Assembly (NCBI RefSeq): GCF_029637705.1 | Contig: NZ_CP121252.1 | Location: 2,542,001-2,606,000 of the forward strand | Source of the DNA: Citricoccus muralis | GTDB lineage: Bacteria > Actinomycetota > Actinomycetes > Actinomycetales > Micrococcaceae | DNA length: 64,000 nt | Reading direction: 5' to 3' | Shown: in pieces, positions 1 through 8,589 of the stretch | Numbering within the stretch: the stretch's first letter is position 1 | Layout of the letters: every line of letters begins with the position of its first letter | The notes under the pieces: generated by a model | What the model saw: only the letters and a program-made list of their open reading frames with translations | Database searches by the model: none | What the model was told of the DNA's origin: nothing | Program-made: the position numbers and the translations under genes

Positions 1-437
1 CGCTTGGCGGCGGCTTTGCGCTTACTGGCCTTGCGGTTCACCAGCGAGTCCAGGGTGACAGCCACGCCGGCGCCCAGCATGATGACATCCTTGGCCACCG
101 AGGTGCCCTCCTGCGAGGGACGCACGCCGTCGTCCTCGGTCATCTCCGGGGTGTTGAGGTACATGTTGACCAGGCCTGCGGAGAAGGCGCTCAACGCGGT
201 ACCGGCCACCCAGCCTGGAACCACTGGCAGCAGCAGGGCCGCGCCCACGCCGATCTCGCTGTAGGTCAGGAAGCGGCGGAACGTGGCAGCGTCCATGTCC
301 TTGACGGCGGGCAGACCCTTCTCGGCCATCTGGCGCAGACCTTCGGCCTGCTCGTCGGTCAGGTTGCGCTTGTTCAGGCCCGAATTCAGCACGAACGCGC
401 CGGTGGTCAGGCGCAGCGGGATCTGGACGATGCTCAT
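1..437 (-). CDS. DoxX-family membrane protein (3' end outside window)
   Basis: Partial gene: 145 residues are visible and no stop is reached before the left edge. The ATG at 437 follows an AAGGA ribosome-binding site. The protein starts MSIVQIPLRL, has two or three hydrophobic stretches (around residues 58-80 and 110-125) and ends in a basic Lys/Arg/Ala tail. This fits small DoxX-like membrane proteins, a family linked to redox or thiol stress in some actinobacteria. The precise role is unknown. It appears to be transcribed alone from the promoter at 473-501. The family call rests on overall look and length, not on a diagnostic motif. Confidence 0.6.
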   Translation of the reverse strand, partial: MSIVQIPLRLTTGAFVLNSGLNKRNLTDEQAEGLRQMAEKGLPAVKDMDAATFRRFLTYSEIGVGAALLLPVVPGWVAGTALSAFSAGLVNMYLNTPEMTEDDGVRPSQEGTSVAKDVIMLGAGVAVTLDSLVNRKASKRKAAAK

Positions 438-472
438 GAGAGTCCTTCCGATGGGATCAGTTTCGACACCAC

Positions 473-501
473 TCTATAGTCACTCCCCCGTCCTCTGTCA
501 G
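473..501 (-). promoter_or_regulatory. Candidate sigma-70-type promoter for the DoxX-like gene
   Basis: On the minus strand there is a -35 CTGACA (501-496), a 17-bp spacer and a -10 TATAGA (478-473). The -10 lies about 36 bp upstream of the ATG at 437. Both hexamers differ from consensus at one position (CTGACA against TTGACA, TATAGA against TATAAT-like). This is a sequence match only. Confidence 0.55.
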
Positions 502-547
502 CCCTGGCCGCCCGCACGGGTCCTGTCGTACCCAGAATCCGGCACGC

Positions 548-1327
548 TCACAACGCGAGAATTCCCCGCACCACCGTGACAGCCGCGCCCACGCCCGCCA
601 GCACGACGGCGAGGATCCGAGCCCGCTCGGCCTGCACGTGTCGGGACAGCACGGTGCCGAGCACAATCCCGACGACGACGCCGAGGCCCACCAGCGCGAA
701 AAACCACCACGGCGGTAGCACCTCCACGACCGCCGCGCCGAGCAGCAGCTTGATCGCCACCGAAAACACCCCGAAGAGGAAGAACACCGGCTGCATGGTG
801 GCGGCGAAGGCCCGTTGCGGCCACCGGGACACCTGGGCGAAAATGACCATCGCCGGCATCGCTACTCCGGCCACCGTGTTCAGGAATCCGCCGACGACGC
901 CGGCTGAGAGTGCGGGCACCGGGCCGGTCCACTCGGGCAGCCGCGGCAGGGAGAACGTCATCACCAGGGTCAGCAACACCACCGCACCCACCACGATCTG
1001 CAACCACGCGGCAGGCAGCTCGGCCACGAGCGTCGCGCCCACGAGTGCGCCGAGCACCCCGATGGGCGCCAGCTGGCTCAGCCGTTTCCAGTCGATCCCT
1101 GCCCACACGGTGGTCATGATCAGCAACGCGGACACAATACTGGTGGCGTTGGTCAGCAGCACCCCGGCCACCGGGCCGAACAGCAGCACCATCACCGGGG
1201 TGACCACCAGGCCGACCCCCGCGCCGGAGACGCGCTGCAGGCAGGCGCCCACGAGTCCGGCGGCGACCGCTGCCAGCACCATCCACGTTTCCACGATCGC
1301 CACTCTAGCGGGGCGAGGCTTGTCCAT
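548..1327 (-). CDS. TauE/SafE family sulfite exporter-like permease
   Basis: About 259 residues, almost all hydrophobic, with roughly eight predicted membrane segments. Near the N-terminus is a glycine-rich stretch (AGLVGACLQRVSGAGVGLVV), followed by a repeat of the same type in the second half (AGVVGGFLNTVAGVAMPAMV). The paired G-x-x-x-G/N-T-V-A-G repeats are typical of TauE/SafE permeases, which export small sulfur-containing or organic anions. The substrate here cannot be told. The start is uncertain: ATG at 1327 has GGTGGGG directly upstream, and GTG codons at 1303 and 1294 are alternatives. It is divergent from the lipoprotein gene at 1357, so the two share a short promoter region. Confidence 0.8.
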   Translation of the reverse strand: MDKPRPARVAIVETWMVLAAVAAGLVGACLQRVSGAGVGLVVTPVMVLLFGPVAGVLLTNATSIVSALLIMTTVWAGIDWKRLSQLAPIGVLGALVGATLVAELPAAWLQIVVGAVVLLTLVMTFSLPRLPEWTGPVPALSAGVVGGFLNTVAGVAMPAMVIFAQVSRWPQRAFAATMQPVFFLFGVFSVAIKLLLGAAVVEVLPPWWFFALVGLGVVVGIVLGTVLSRHVQAERARILAVVLAGVGAAVTVVRGILAL

Positions 1328-1356
1328 CCCCACCGAACTCTGGGTAAGCTGAGAAT

Positions 1357-1881
1357 ATGCGCACCACCGCCTGGGCTTCGGCCGGACCGTTGCTGGGTGC
1401 GGCCGTGCTGATCCTGACGGCCTGCGGTGACGATTCCTTCGGTGAGGTTCCCTTGTCCGCGAGGTACAAAGCGCACGGGATCGAACCGCCCGAGGATCGG
1501 GTGTTCCGGCCAAGCCAGCTCATCGTCGATGACCCGGACGGCGCCGTGGAGTTTCGCCACATCCCTGGCGAGAACGGCGCCGGCGTCGAGATCCACCACC
1601 TTCGTTGCGACGACGACGAAGCCCTGGCTGCCAAAACGGAACAGAACGGCATCTACCAGCCCTCCGGCTGGCCCCGGGACTGGGACGGAACCGGAGAGAT
1701 GCCGGACCCCTACTGCCACCCCGACTATCTAGAAGTCGGCGAGTGGATTCACCTGGAGGCCTTCTCCGCTGCATGGGAAGGACGTGAAACCTCCACGCTC
1801 GCCGATATTGGCCAGTCGCAGGAGTCGATCAATCAAGGCCTCTGGGATCAGTCCCGCGCCCGAGCACTCTGGACGCCCTAA
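1357..1881 (+). CDS. Hypothetical lipoprotein
   Basis: 174 residues. The N-terminus is a lipoprotein signal peptide: a short basic start, a hydrophobic core and the lipobox LTAC with the modified Cys at residue 23. The mature part is acidic with several Asp/Glu/His residues and two further Cys residues (in HHLRCDDD and DPYCHPDY) that could form a disulfide outside the membrane. I recognise no family. It is divergent from the TauE-like permease and is followed 46 bp later by the DedA gene on the same strand, so it may be co-transcribed with it. Confidence 0.75.
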   Translation: MRTTAWASAGPLLGAAVLILTACGDDSFGEVPLSARYKAHGIEPPEDRVFRPSQLIVDDPDGAVEFRHIPGENGAGVEIHHLRCDDDEALAAKTEQNGIYQPSGWPRDWDGTGEMPDPYCHPDYLEVGEWIHLEAFSAAWEGRETSTLADIGQSQESINQGLWDQSRARALWTP

Positions 1882-1927
1882 TCCGGCGGTTCAGCCACGA
1901 TTCAGCTTTATTCGTCACAATGGAGCA

Positions 1928-2707
1928 ATGCTTCCCTCGATCTCATCGTTGTCTGCTGCGGCGCACGTGCCCCTGACCGCCGTTGCGCCCACAGACCAGG
2001 CGGACGTGTCCTACGGGTGGCTCGGCGACGCCGTCGTCGCCGTCATGGAAGCCATCGGGCCCATCGGGGTCGGCCTGGCGGTACTCATCGAGAACATCTT
2101 CCCGCCCATCCCCTCGGAGCTGTTCCTGGCCCTGGCCGGCTTCACTGCCGCGTCTGGCGCGTTCACCGTGTGGGAGGCCGTGCTCTGGGCCACGGTTGGT
2201 TCGGTGGTGGGCGCGGCCCTGCTCTACGGTTTGGGCGCCTGGTTCGGGCGGCGTCGGCTGTATCGCGCGGCGGATTGGCTGCCGCTGGTGGATATTGACG
2301 ACGTCGAAAAAACCGAGCGCTGGTTCCTCCGCTTCGGCTACTGGACCGTGTTCGTGGGGCGCATGGTGCCCATTTTCCGCTCGCTGATCTCCATCCCCGC
2401 CGGGGTGGAGCGCATGCACATGGGGCTGTTCCTACTGCTGACCACGGTGGGCTCGGGCATCTGGAACACCCTCTTTATCGGTGGTGGCTTCCTGCTGGGC
2501 GAAAATTTCCACCTCATCTCCGACTACGCCGACGTGTTCTCCAATGTGATCCTCGGACTGGTCGTGGCCGCGATCGTGGTGTGGATGACGCTACGGGTGC
2601 TGCGCAATCGCCGGCGCGCCCAGGATCCGAACTACCAGCCGCCCAGCGCCGACGAGGCCGCCCGCCGCATCGACGCCCTGGTCCAGCACGGCCCCGGCCG
2701 CAAGTAG
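1928..2707 (+). CDS. DedA family membrane protein
   Basis: 259 residues with about five hydrophobic segments. Family motifs are clear: the N-terminal ENIFPPIPSE segment and the conserved FGYWTVFVGRMVPIFRSLIS block, whose Arg and Pro residues are typical of DedA/SNARE-associated (VTT) proteins. Members of this superfamily act in phospholipid flipping (for example undecaprenyl phosphate or phosphatidylethanolamine translocation) and membrane homeostasis. The ATG at 1928 is chosen because GGAG precedes it and because the longer reading frame upstream lacks membrane-protein character. The C-terminus is cytosolic and basic or polar. Confidence 0.9.
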   Translation: MLPSISSLSAAAHVPLTAVAPTDQADVSYGWLGDAVVAVMEAIGPIGVGLAVLIENIFPPIPSELFLALAGFTAASGAFTVWEAVLWATVGSVVGAALLYGLGAWFGRRRLYRAADWLPLVDIDDVEKTERWFLRFGYWTVFVGRMVPIFRSLISIPAGVERMHMGLFLLLTTVGSGIWNTLFIGGGFLLGENFHLISDYADVFSNVILGLVVAAIVVWMTLRVLRNRRRAQDPNYQPPSADEAARRIDALVQHGPGRK

Positions 2708-2785
2708 AGTCAATGCGGGCCTGACATGGGCTTCACAGGCCTTGATCCCAGGTCGAGGTGGCCCGGAACACTCTAGAATGCAAGC

Positions 2786-4978
2786 ATGGCCGCAGCACTC
2801 ACCTCACACCCTGCTTCCGCCCGTCATGCTCGCAGGACTCGGCGCGCTCGATTTTCGTCACGCGCGCTCGGTCTCGGTGCCGCCGGCATCGCCTTCGCGC
2901 TGATTCTAAGCTCCTGCGGCACCTCCCTTCCGGATCCCAACGATACTGCTGAAGCCTGGGCCAGTCAGCTGGCCTCGGACGAGCTCACCGAGGTCGACAC
3001 GGCGGCCCTGGCTGCCAACTCTTCGGACCTGGATGCGCTCGTCGAAGCACTGGCCCAGCTGGAGTCGTACCCGATGACGGTGACCCTGGACGAGGTCGCG
3101 GTCGATGAAGAAGCAGAGGGCACGGACGAAGCCGAAGACGCACCGGCGACCGCAACCGCCACCTACACGGTGACCTGGGACCTCAGCGGTGAGACATCCG
3201 AGGAATCTGACCAGTCTGAACCCACCGAGAGCGCCGAGGCATCTGATTCCGCAGAGGCCTCCGCGAAATCCACAGACGAGTGGTCCTACACCGCGGAAAC
3301 CACCCTGGTGTGGAACGAGGAGGCCGAGGCCTGGCAGCCGCGGCTGACCCCGGAATCGCTGGTGCCCGGGCTGGCTGAAGGCGGCGCCGTCGTCGTCGCT
3401 GAGACCGCCTCCGAGCGGGGCCGGATTCTCGACGGCGAGGGCGAACCCATCGTAACCAACCGCCCGGTGCAGCGCATCGGCATCGACAAGGCGCGCATCA
3501 TGGACGCCCTGCAGATCGAGGGCGAACTCACCGAGGCCCAGCAGACCGAGGCCGAGGAGTTGCTCACCGAATCCGCCACCGCGCTGGCGGAAGTACTCGA
3601 TCTCGACATCGACATCTTCACCGAGCGCACCCTGGACGCCGGACAGCGGGCCTTCGTCGAGTTCATCACTCTGCGTGCCGACGGTTCCACCGGGATTCCG
3701 TCCGAGGAGATCAACCAGATCACCGGGGCCCGAACTATTGAAGACACCCAGATGTTGGCTCCGACCCGTAGCTTTGCCCGCTCCGTCCTGGGCACCTTCG
3801 GCGAGCCCTCCGCCGAACAGGTGGAGAATTCCGATGGCACGCTAGAAGCCGGCGTGGCCACCGGGCTCTCGGGACTGCAGGCCACCTTCAATGACGAGCT
3901 CTCCGGGACCTCCGGGTTGGAAATCACCGTCGACAACGAGGCCGTATCCGACGACGCCGCGGCATCAGACACGGCGCCCGAGCACGACCCGGTCTCCTTC
4001 ACCCGCGAGCCCATCGACGGCGCCTCCATCACCACCACGCTGCATCAACAGGTCCAGCAGCTGGCCGAAGACACCCTTGCCGAGTCTGAGGTCCCCGCCG
4101 GCCTCGTCGTCGTGCGTCCCTCCGATGGGCACATCCTCGCCGCAGCGGACGGCCCGGAGTCGATGAGCTGGCCAGTGGCGATGTCCGGAAAATACGCGCC
4201 CGGCTCTACCTACAAGCTGATCACCGCCCTGGCCATGCTGCGCAACGGGATGACACCCGAGTCCACCGTCAGCTGCCCGGCCACCATCAACACCGACGGC
4301 ACCGAGATCGGCAACTTCGACGGCTACCCCACCCAGTTCCTCGGGGAGATCACGCTGGCCCAAGCCATCGCCCAGTCCTGCAACACCGTGTTCGTGGGGC
4401 AGTGGAACGACATCACCGCCCAACAGGAGTACGACGCCGCGGTGGCACTGGGCCTGGTGGCCGACCCCATCGTCGGATTCGACGGCGCTTTCTTGGGCAG
4501 CATCCCCGACGACGCCACCGGCGCCGGGCACGCCGCGAACCTCTTCGGTCAAGGCGTCACTCAGGCCTCGCCGCTGGGGATGGCCACCGTATCTGCTTCC
4601 ATCGCCGCCGGCTCCACCGTCTCCCCCATCGTGGTGACCGACCCAGAGGTGGATCCCACCGAGAACGAGAACCTGCCCGGTAACACCCCGCTCACCGAGG
4701 AGGAAGCCGCCCAGCTGCGCGAGCTGATGGCCGGGCCGGTGAACGAGGGCACCGTGCCGACCCTGCAGCAGGTTCCCGGTGCTCCGGTGCTGGCCAAGAC
4801 CGGCACCGCCCAGTTCGTCTCCGAGGGCGAGACCCTGGCCCACACCTGGATCACCTCCATCCATGGGGACCTCGCCGTCGCGCTGTTCTTCAACGAGGGC
4901 TTCGCCGGATCCCAGACCAACGGCCCGGTCCTGCAAGAGTTTCTCACCGAGCTCGAAGAGATCATCCCCTCCGAGTAA
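2786..4978 (+). CDS. Penicillin-binding transpeptidase, lipoprotein-like (PBP2a-type layout)
   Basis: 730 residues. An Arg-rich N-terminus is followed by a hydrophobic core and a lipobox-like LSSC, so the protein is probably lipid-anchored outside the membrane. Residues about 45-195 look like an NTF2-like MecA N-terminal domain, carrying a long Glu/Ser/Ala-rich acidic insert. A PBP dimerisation region follows, then the transpeptidase. The catalytic motifs are complete: STYK (Ser474), SCN (531-533) and KTG (671-673). It should cross-link peptidoglycan in septal or side-wall synthesis and be a beta-lactam target. The PBP2a-like layout is common in actinobacteria and does not by itself mean resistance. 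trmB follows after 21 bp. Confidence 0.92.
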   Translation: MAAALTSHPASARHARRTRRARFSSRALGLGAAGIAFALILSSCGTSLPDPNDTAEAWASQLASDELTEVDTAALAANSSDLDALVEALAQLESYPMTVTLDEVAVDEEAEGTDEAEDAPATATATYTVTWDLSGETSEESDQSEPTESAEASDSAEASAKSTDEWSYTAETTLVWNEEAEAWQPRLTPESLVPGLAEGGAVVVAETASERGRILDGEGEPIVTNRPVQRIGIDKARIMDALQIEGELTEAQQTEAEELLTESATALAEVLDLDIDIFTERTLDAGQRAFVEFITLRADGSTGIPSEEINQITGARTIEDTQMLAPTRSFARSVLGTFGEPSAEQVENSDGTLEAGVATGLSGLQATFNDELSGTSGLEITVDNEAVSDDAAASDTAPEHDPVSFTREPIDGASITTTLHQQVQQLAEDTLAESEVPAGLVVVRPSDGHILAAADGPESMSWPVAMSGKYAPGSTYKLITALAMLRNGMTPESTVSCPATINTDGTEIGNFDGYPTQFLGEITLAQAIAQSCNTVFVGQWNDITAQQEYDAAVALGLVADPIVGFDGAFLGSIPDDATGAGHAANLFGQGVTQASPLGMATVSASIAAGSTVSPIVVTDPEVDPTENENLPGNTPLTEEEAAQLRELMAGPVNEGTVPTLQQVPGAPVLAKTGTAQFVSEGETLAHTWITSIHGDLAVALFFNEGFAGSQTNGPVLQEFLTELEEIIPSE

Positions 4979-4999
4979 TCTGCTCTACTCTGGTAGACG

Positions 5000-5767
5000 A
5001 TGACTGAGAATTCTGCCCCCGCCCAACACCCCCACGGCCACAACCCGAACCCGGATCCCGGCCTGTACCGCACCCAGCCGGTGTCCTTCGTCCGCCGCGG
5101 CGCCCGGCTGAATCCCGGCCGCCAGGCCGCCTGGGACCGGATGAGCCCGCACGTGGTGCTCAAGGTGCCCCGCGACCGCGCCGATACCTCGGTCGCCCCG
5201 AACTCCCACCTGCAACTCGAGCAGGTCTACGGACGCACCGCGCCCCTGGTGGTCGACATCGGCTGCGGGCAGGGCGAGTCCACCCTGGCCGGCGCCCAGG
5301 CCCGCCCCGAGGCGAACTTCCTTGCCGTCGAGGTGTACACCCCGGGTGTTGCCGCGCTGCTGTTGGGCATGGAGACCCACGAGCTGGAGAACATCCGCGC
5401 CGTACAGGCCAACGCCCCCGAGGTACTGGACCACCTGCTGCCCGAGGCCAGCGCGGACGAGATCTGGATCTTCTTCCCCGACCCCTGGCACAAAGCCCGC
5501 CACCACAAGCGCCGCTTGGTCAGCCCCACCCTGGTACCGAAGTTGGAGCGGGTGCTGCGTGACGGCGGCACCCTGCGCCTGGCCACCGACTGGGAGGACT
5601 ACGCCTGGCAGATGCGTGAGGTGCTCGACGACGCCGCCGCCCTGCGCAATGTTCACGACGGCTTCGCCCCGCGCTTCGACACCCGCCCGCTGACCAGCTT
5701 CGAGAACAAGGCCCACCGCGCCGGCCGCGAGATCTTCGACCTCACCTACACCCGCGCTCCTCGCTGA
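5000..5767 (+). CDS. trmB: tRNA (guanine-N7-)-methyltransferase
   Basis: 255 residues. This SAM-dependent enzyme makes m7G46 in the variable loop of tRNA. The SAM-binding motif VDIGCGQGE is followed by the acidic EVYTPG segment, and the family signature IFFPDPWHKARHHKRR is intact (Asp and Pro of the active site, then the basic tRNA-contact cluster). The sequence LATDWEDYAWQM near the C-terminus is also typical. The N-terminal 40 residues are a low-complexity His/Pro/Asn extension. The ATG at 5000 lies 21 bp after the PBP gene, suggesting co-transcription. Its stop codon sits at the start of the structured leader of the BCCT gene. Confidence 0.95.
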   Translation: MTENSAPAQHPHGHNPNPDPGLYRTQPVSFVRRGARLNPGRQAAWDRMSPHVVLKVPRDRADTSVAPNSHLQLEQVYGRTAPLVVDIGCGQGESTLAGAQARPEANFLAVEVYTPGVAALLLGMETHELENIRAVQANAPEVLDHLLPEASADEIWIFFPDPWHKARHHKRRLVSPTLVPKLERVLRDGGTLRLATDWEDYAWQMREVLDDAAALRNVHDGFAPRFDTRPLTSFENKAHRAGREIFDLTYTRAPR

Positions 5768-5806
5768 CGGGGGACCTTCGCTGAGTCTGGCTGAGCCGAC
5801 CGGATG

Positions 5807-5826
5807 AGCCCCGCTCATCTGGGGCT
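5807..5826 (+). terminator. Hairpin after trmB (possible terminator or leader element)
   Basis: AGCCCC (5807-5812) pairs with GGGGCT (5821-5826) around an 8-nt loop. No U-tract follows. It may end the PBP-trmB transcript or be part of the BCCT leader described at 5850-5927. Confidence 0.4.
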
Positions 5827-5849
5827 GGTAGCCTTTGTGCTCGTAAACC

Positions 5850-5927
5850 CGCAGGTAACGACCTGCGTCGCGCGTCATCGCTGAACTCCCCCTCCTCGCA
5901 CCGCGGAGGTGCTGCGCCCGATGACGC
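5850..5927 (+). promoter_or_regulatory. Structured 5' leader upstream of BCCT transporter (candidate cis-regulatory RNA)
   Basis: Between trmB and the BCCT gene several inverted repeats follow each other. CGCAGGT (5850-5856) and ACCTGCG (5861-5867) form a 7-bp stem with loop AACG. GCGTCATCG (5872-5880) pairs perfectly with CGATGACGC (5919-5927) and encloses a smaller CCTCC/GGAGG stem (5891-5895/5905-5909). The last stem ends 15 bp before the GAAGGGA ribosome-binding site. This is more structure than a simple terminator. c-di-AMP (ydaO-type) riboswitches are known to control osmolyte uptake genes, but I cannot confirm the ydaO consensus by eye. Confidence 0.4.
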
Positions 5928-5953
5928 TCGCACGGTACAACGAAGGGACCCCG

Positions 5954-7996
5954 GTGGCGACGAACCCACCCTCCACACCCGAAGACCAGCAGCCCGAACA
6001 AATCCAGCGCCGCACGCACCGCGGCCCGTTGGCCTCGCAGTTGCTGTCCCCGAACCGCGACTCCGCCGTCGGGCTCTACCCGCATGACATCCACCCCGGG
6101 CTGGTGCCCGGGATTTCCGTGGATGAGCAGCGCAACCGGTTCGGCATCGACTGGCTGATCTCCGGCGTCGTCGGCGTGCTCATCGTCGGGTTCGTCACCT
6201 GGGGCGTCCTCAGCCCCGAATCGGTGGGCACGGCGGCGTCGATCGGCTTCTCCTGGGCCATGGAGAACATCGGCTGGTTGCTGAACCTGACCATGATCCT
6301 CGGCGTGTTCGTGATGGTCTACGTCGCGTTCTCCCGGTTCGGGCGCATCCGGCTGGGTAAGGACGACGAAACCCCTGAGTTCTCCCGGTTCTCCTGGATC
6401 GCGATGATGTTCGGCGCCGGCATCGGTGTGGGTATCTTCTTCTTCGGACCTTCCGAGCCGTTGGCCTTCTTTCTCGACCCGGCCCCGCACACCGACGCCG
6501 CTGCGCAGAACCAGCTCAACGCCATGATTGCGGCCTCCGGTGGCGAAACCGAGGTCAACCGGCAGGCTATCCACCAGGGCATAGCCCAGGCCCACTATCA
6601 CTGGGGGCTCAACGCCTGGGCGCTCTACGCGCTGGTGGGCGGCGCCCTGGCCTACTCCTCGTACCGCCGCGGCCGGGTGACTCTGCTGTCCTCGGCGTTT
6701 CGGTCCATTTTCGGCGCCCAGACCGATGGGGTTCCCGGCAAGATCATCGACATGTTCGCCATCGTCGCCACCCTGTTCGGCACCGCCGCGACCCTGGGAC
6801 TCTCCGCCATTCAGATCGGGCAGGGCGTGACCATCATCAGCGGGCTCGGTGAGGTCGGCAATGCCGTGCTGATCCTCATCATCGGTATTTTGTCCTTGGG
6901 GTTCATCATCTCGGCGGTGTCCGGGGTGGCCCGCGGCATCCGGTATCTCTCCAACATCAATATCACCCTGACCCTCGGGCTGGTGCTGTTCGTGTTCTTC
7001 ACCGGGCCGCTGCTGTTCCTGCTGAATCTGATCCCCTCCGGCATCATGACCTACGCCGCCGAGTTTGTGACCATGATGGGCAAGTCCCTGTCGTGGGGCC
7101 CGGAGACCGTCGAGTTCCAGTCCTGGTGGACTGCCTTCTACTGGGCCTGGTGGATCGCCTGGACCCCGTTCGTGGGCATGTTCATCGCCCGGATTTCCCG
7201 AGGCCGGACCCTGCGCGAGTTCACCCTGGCCACCATGGCGGTGCCCACCATGATCCTGATCCTGGCATTCACCGTGTTCGGTGGCACCTCGATTATGAAC
7301 TCCATCAACGGCGTGGAGGGCTTCGACGGCTCCGCCACCCCAGAGCAAGTGCTGTTCCACATGTTCGACCTGCTGCCGCTCAACGGCGTCACCCCGTACA
7401 TCCTGATTGTGGTGTTGGCGATCTTCTTCATCACTTCCGCCGACTCCGCCTCCGTAGTGATGGGCACCATGTCTTCGCGCGGGACGCCGTCGCCGAACAA
7501 GCTGCTCGTGGTGTTCTGGGGGCTGTGCATGATGGGCATCGCAGTGGTCATGCTGCTCGCCGGTGGTGAGGATGCGCTCTCCGGGCTGCAGAACCTCACG
7601 ATCCTCATCGCGATGCCGTTCAGTCTGATCCTCATCCTGATGATGGTGGCCTTCCTGAAGGACCTGGCCACCGACCCGGCTGCCATTCGCCACAACTATG
7701 CTCGCACCGCCATCAAGAACGCGGTGGTGCGCGGCCTCGAGGAGCACGGCGACGAGTTCGAGCTCCAGGTCCGCCATGCCACCGATGGCCGCGGCGCCGG
7801 CGCCGACTTCGACTCCACCGACGAGAAACTCACCGAGTGGTACCAGCGCACCGACGAGGACGGCAACGAGGTCGACTACGACTACGGGACCGGTGAATAC
7901 GCCGACGGATGGACTCCCGACGATGACGCCTCGGGCACCGAGGACAGCGTCGGCACCGAGTCCACCACCTCGGACGAGGCCGCACCGCAGCGGTAA
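5954..7996 (+). CDS. BCCT family betaine/choline/carnitine transporter
   Basis: 680 residues, with about twelve membrane segments between residues 70 and 560. The BCCT signature is present in YWAWWIAWTPFVGMFIARIS (Trp box of TM8). Other family landmarks are GAGIGVGIFFFGPSEP and the HWGLNAWALYALVGGALAY segment. These carriers import compatible solutes such as glycine betaine, usually driven by Na+. The acidic cytosolic C-terminus of more than 100 residues (Asp/Glu/Gly/Thr rich) may sense osmotic state, as in BetP, but its sequence is not conserved. The GTG at 5954 follows GAAGGGA. Together with the Mrp antiporter at 26-33 kb it points to osmotic and sodium stress handling. Confidence 0.93.
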   Translation: MATNPPSTPEDQQPEQIQRRTHRGPLASQLLSPNRDSAVGLYPHDIHPGLVPGISVDEQRNRFGIDWLISGVVGVLIVGFVTWGVLSPESVGTAASIGFSWAMENIGWLLNLTMILGVFVMVYVAFSRFGRIRLGKDDETPEFSRFSWIAMMFGAGIGVGIFFFGPSEPLAFFLDPAPHTDAAAQNQLNAMIAASGGETEVNRQAIHQGIAQAHYHWGLNAWALYALVGGALAYSSYRRGRVTLLSSAFRSIFGAQTDGVPGKIIDMFAIVATLFGTAATLGLSAIQIGQGVTIISGLGEVGNAVLILIIGILSLGFIISAVSGVARGIRYLSNINITLTLGLVLFVFFTGPLLFLLNLIPSGIMTYAAEFVTMMGKSLSWGPETVEFQSWWTAFYWAWWIAWTPFVGMFIARISRGRTLREFTLATMAVPTMILILAFTVFGGTSIMNSINGVEGFDGSATPEQVLFHMFDLLPLNGVTPYILIVVLAIFFITSADSASVVMGTMSSRGTPSPNKLLVVFWGLCMMGIAVVMLLAGGEDALSGLQNLTILIAMPFSLILILMMVAFLKDLATDPAAIRHNYARTAIKNAVVRGLEEHGDEFELQVRHATDGRGAGADFDSTDEKLTEWYQRTDEDGNEVDYDYGTGEYADGWTPDDDASGTEDSVGTESTTSDEAAPQR

Positions 7997-8004
7997 CCCT
8001 CCAG

Positions 8005-8055
8005 AACCACATCGGTCCCGCACTCCCAGATGAGGGGTGCGGGACCGATGTGGTT
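8005..8055. terminator. Bidirectional terminator between BCCT and nuclease genes
   Basis: An 18-bp perfect stem (AACCACATCGGTCCCGCA at 8005-8022 with its complement at 8038-8055) lies between two convergent genes. Its core ACATCGGTCCCGCACCCC, read on the minus strand, is also found in the terminator after the alkaline phosphatase at 42847-42890. Confidence 0.85.
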
Positions 8056-8079
8056 AACAGGTGGTGATGCGGTGTCTGG

Positions 8080-8589
8080 TCAGTCGACCGGGAACAGGGA
8101 GACCGACAGGGCGCCGGTGTAGGTGCCGGCTTCGGTGTCGACCGGAACCTCGAGCACCAGATCGGCCGCGAGGTCCGAGGTGCCCAGGCGGGTCTCCTCG
8201 GTGGCCGAGCCCAGGGTGGCCGGGGCGGCCAGGCCCTCGCCGCCGGCGAGCACGCCGCGGGAAACCTCACCCGGGGTGGCGCTGTTGGTGGTGTCGTTGA
8301 CGAAGGGTGCCCAGCCGAGGTGGTCAGCCGTGACGGACTCGCCGCTGTCGCCGGCGATGCTCAGGTCGGAGGACTGGCCGGCCATGGCCCAGCCGGCGCC
8401 GGTACGACGGGTGTCGGTCACGGACACGGTGGGTAGTTCACCGGTCACGCGCAGCCGGTCACCGGCGTTGCGCTGGTTGCCCAGGGTGGTGGTGCCGTCA
8501 GCGATGGAGAGTACCAGCGAACCGGGCGCGTTGTTGTCGTCATCGTCACCGGGCAGACCGGGGATCTCGGCCTCGACCGGGATATCGCC
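8080..8589 (-). repeat. Near-identical WxL-like domain repeat, copy A (end of nuclease)
   Basis: This stretch encodes the C-terminal 169 residues of the nuclease. It matches 42293-42799 on the other strand with few base differences. By eye the proteins differ by eight substitutions and one single-residue gap (an extra Asn after the Asp tract). DNA similarity runs past the stop codon for only a few bases and resumes in the terminator. Inverted orientation means recombination between the copies would flip the intervening 34 kb. Confidence 0.9.

Noticed and set aside
4985-8023. Very long open frame on the minus strand (about 1000 codons) opposite trmB and BCCT.
   Set aside because: His/Gly/Asp/Arg-rich low-complexity shadow of two well-supported plus-strand genes, as GC-rich DNA produces; no domain seen.
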